DNA from: Deltaproteobacteria bacterium
GTDB taxonomy: Bacteria; Desulfobacterota; Binatia; UBA9968
Reading direction: 5' to 3'
Assembly: GCA_016184235.1 (NCBI GenBank)
Contig: JACPDC010000129.1
Coordinates: 1 to 5,770, forward strand
DNA length: 5,770 nt
Position numbers and translations under genes: made by a program. Below the pieces are notes generated by a model. It saw nothing but the letters and a program-made list of their open reading frames with translations, was not told where the DNA came from and did no database searches. Within the stretch, counting starts at the first letter, position 1; each line of letters opens with the position of its first letter. Positions 4,982 through 5,770 of this stretch are shown here, in pieces.

Positions 4982-5152
4982 ATGGCAAAAGATCCAGTTT
5001 GCGGCATGGAAGTCGATGAGAAGCGGGCTGCAGCCACTTCCACATACAAGGAGAACACCTACTATTTCTGCGCCAAGGGCTGCAAAATCGCTTTCGACAA
5101 GGAGCCGGAAAAGTACCTGAACCCTGGTAAGGGCCGCTCCTGCTGCGGTTAA
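4982..5152 (+). CDS. YHS-domain metal-binding miniprotein (second copy, Cys-Cys tail)
   Basis: A 56-residue single YHS domain. Seen: MAKDPVCGMEVDEKRAAAT, then TYYFCAKGCKIAFDKEPEKY with Cys30 and Cys34, and a C-terminal extension NPGKGRSCCG that adds a vicinal Cys pair (54-55) missing from the first copy at 3373. Free-standing YHS proteins are common beside CopA-type ATPases, where delivery or buffering of cytoplasmic copper/silver is a likely role (inference). The two copies share 18 of their first 19 residues but differ at many third codon positions, pointing to an old duplication or separate acquisition and not a recent copy. It lies 25 nt after the Rieske gene and 57 nt before copA, so probably in the same operon. 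Confidence 0.9.
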   Translation: MAKDPVCGMEVDEKRAAATSTYKENTYYFCAKGCKIAFDKEPEKYLNPGKGRSCCG

Positions 5153-5209
5153 CAAGCGGCGAAGGACCAAAGTGGACGCCGGGTAAGAAGTTAGTAAGGA
5201 GAAGAGGAA

Positions 5210-5770
5210 ATGGGTGAACAGAAAAAAAACAACATAACCCTGAAAGTCGGCGGCATGAGCTGCGCCTCGTGCGTGGCACACATCGAAGAGGCTCTGAAGG
5301 ACCTGAAAGGGGTCTCAAGGGCCCAGGTCAACTTGGCCGCTCAAAAGACCTATGTGGAATACGATCCAGCTCAAGTTGATCTCGGGTCGATAGCCGCGGC
5401 CGTTCACGATGCGGGCTACGAAGTGATCCCCGACGAGCTGGTGCTCCAGATCCCCGGAATGCGCAGCGCCCACTGTGAAGGCGTGGTCAAGCAGGGTGTG
5501 GAAAATCTGCTGGGCGTAGCAAGGGTGGAGGTCAACTCCAATACGGGAATCGCGGCCGTCTCGTACCACGGAGGAATCGTTTCATCTGCGGAAATCAAAC
5601 AAGCGATCAGAGATCTAGGGTATGAAGTGTCGGAAAAGCTTGAAGGTCAGGAGGCCCTGGATCAGGAGCGGGAGGCGCGCCGGCGGGAGATCCGCCGCCA
5701 GGGGTTCTGGATGCTGTTCTCCTGGCCTTTGGCATTCGTCATCATGCTTGGGACCTTCAGGGACTATTGG
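5210..5770 (+). CDS. copA: CopA-type P1B copper/silver-transporting ATPase, N-terminal part (cut by window end)
   Basis: The first 187 residues of an ATP-driven inner-membrane exporter of cytoplasmic Cu+/Ag+; the full protein would be about 800 residues. Seen: HMA domain 1 (about 8-73) with the intact GMSCASC metal site (Cys18, Cys21); HMA domain 2 (about 77-142) with GMRSAHC, in which Ser86 replaces the first cysteine and His88 precedes Cys89; a charged linker (about 143-164, EREARRREIRRQ); and the start of transmembrane helix A from Gly165 (GFWMLFSWPLAFVIML). The catalytic parts (CPC, DKTGT) lie beyond the window, so Cu+ specificity rests on the HMA pattern and context. The start is supported by AAGGAG at 5196-5201, 8 nt upstream. 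The preceding YHS gene is a typical partner. Confidence 0.93.
   Translation, partial: MGEQKKNNITLKVGGMSCASCVAHIEEALKDLKGVSRAQVNLAAQKTYVEYDPAQVDLGSIAAAVHDAGYEVIPDELVLQIPGMRSAHCEGVVKQGVENLLGVARVEVNSNTGIAAVSYHGGIVSSAEIKQAIRDLGYEVSEKLEGQEALDQEREARRREIRRQGFWMLFSWPLAFVIMLGTFRDYW

Noticed and set aside
1..5770. Mobile elements, CRISPR arrays, tRNA or rRNA genes
   Set aside because: No transposase or integrase frames, no regularly spaced long repeats and no cloverleaf or rRNA-like stretches were seen.

Overview
The window is a GC-rich stretch with all genes on the + strand, built around copper/silver or related soft-metal handling. It comes from a Gram-negative bacterium: it encodes a tripartite RND pump subunit (which needs an outer membrane), a Tat-type Rieske protein and Shine-Dalgarno-led genes. 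The mix of a CusA-type pump, a divergent PII protein, YHS miniproteins and an isolated Rieske protein would suit a deltaproteobacterium-like, Nitrospirota or Methylomirabilota lineage. That placement is a guess; there is no phylogenetic marker in the window.

Block 1 (1-3516) reads as one transcription unit. It starts inside a CusA/CzcA-family RND efflux gene whose reading frame breaks at about 1106-1110, where roughly 41 nt are missing compared with the family. Next come a small divergent PII-superfamily protein (2102-2413), a membrane-anchored class III nucleotidyl cyclase (2490-3335) and a 47-residue YHS-domain protein (3373-3516). The block ends in an AT-rich intergenic region of 222 nt with small hairpins.

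Block 2 (3739 to the end) starts with a MarR-family regulator. Its promoter region holds a plausible sigma70 promoter, a palindrome over the -10 box, three TTCGTAA-type half-sites and three 11-bp-phased TTkGCAT repeats. It is followed by a 53-residue Cys/His-tailed membrane miniprotein, a Tat-type Rieske [2Fe-2S] protein, a second YHS miniprotein (56 residues) and the 5' end of a CopA-type P1B ATPase with two N-terminal HMA domains, the second lacking one metal-binding cysteine.

A reasonable working picture is two linked metal-resistance modules. Block 1 would export metal from the periplasm through the RND pump, with two signalling-type proteins attached (PII-like and cyclase). Block 2 would export cytoplasmic metal through CopA, with YHS and membrane miniproteins as possible metal-binding accessories, possibly under MarR control. 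The least expected parts are the PII-like protein that has lost most PII ligand residues, the cyclase with a short Met/His-containing periplasmic segment and a glutamate at the purine-specifying position, and the Rieske protein with no cytochrome b partner in view.
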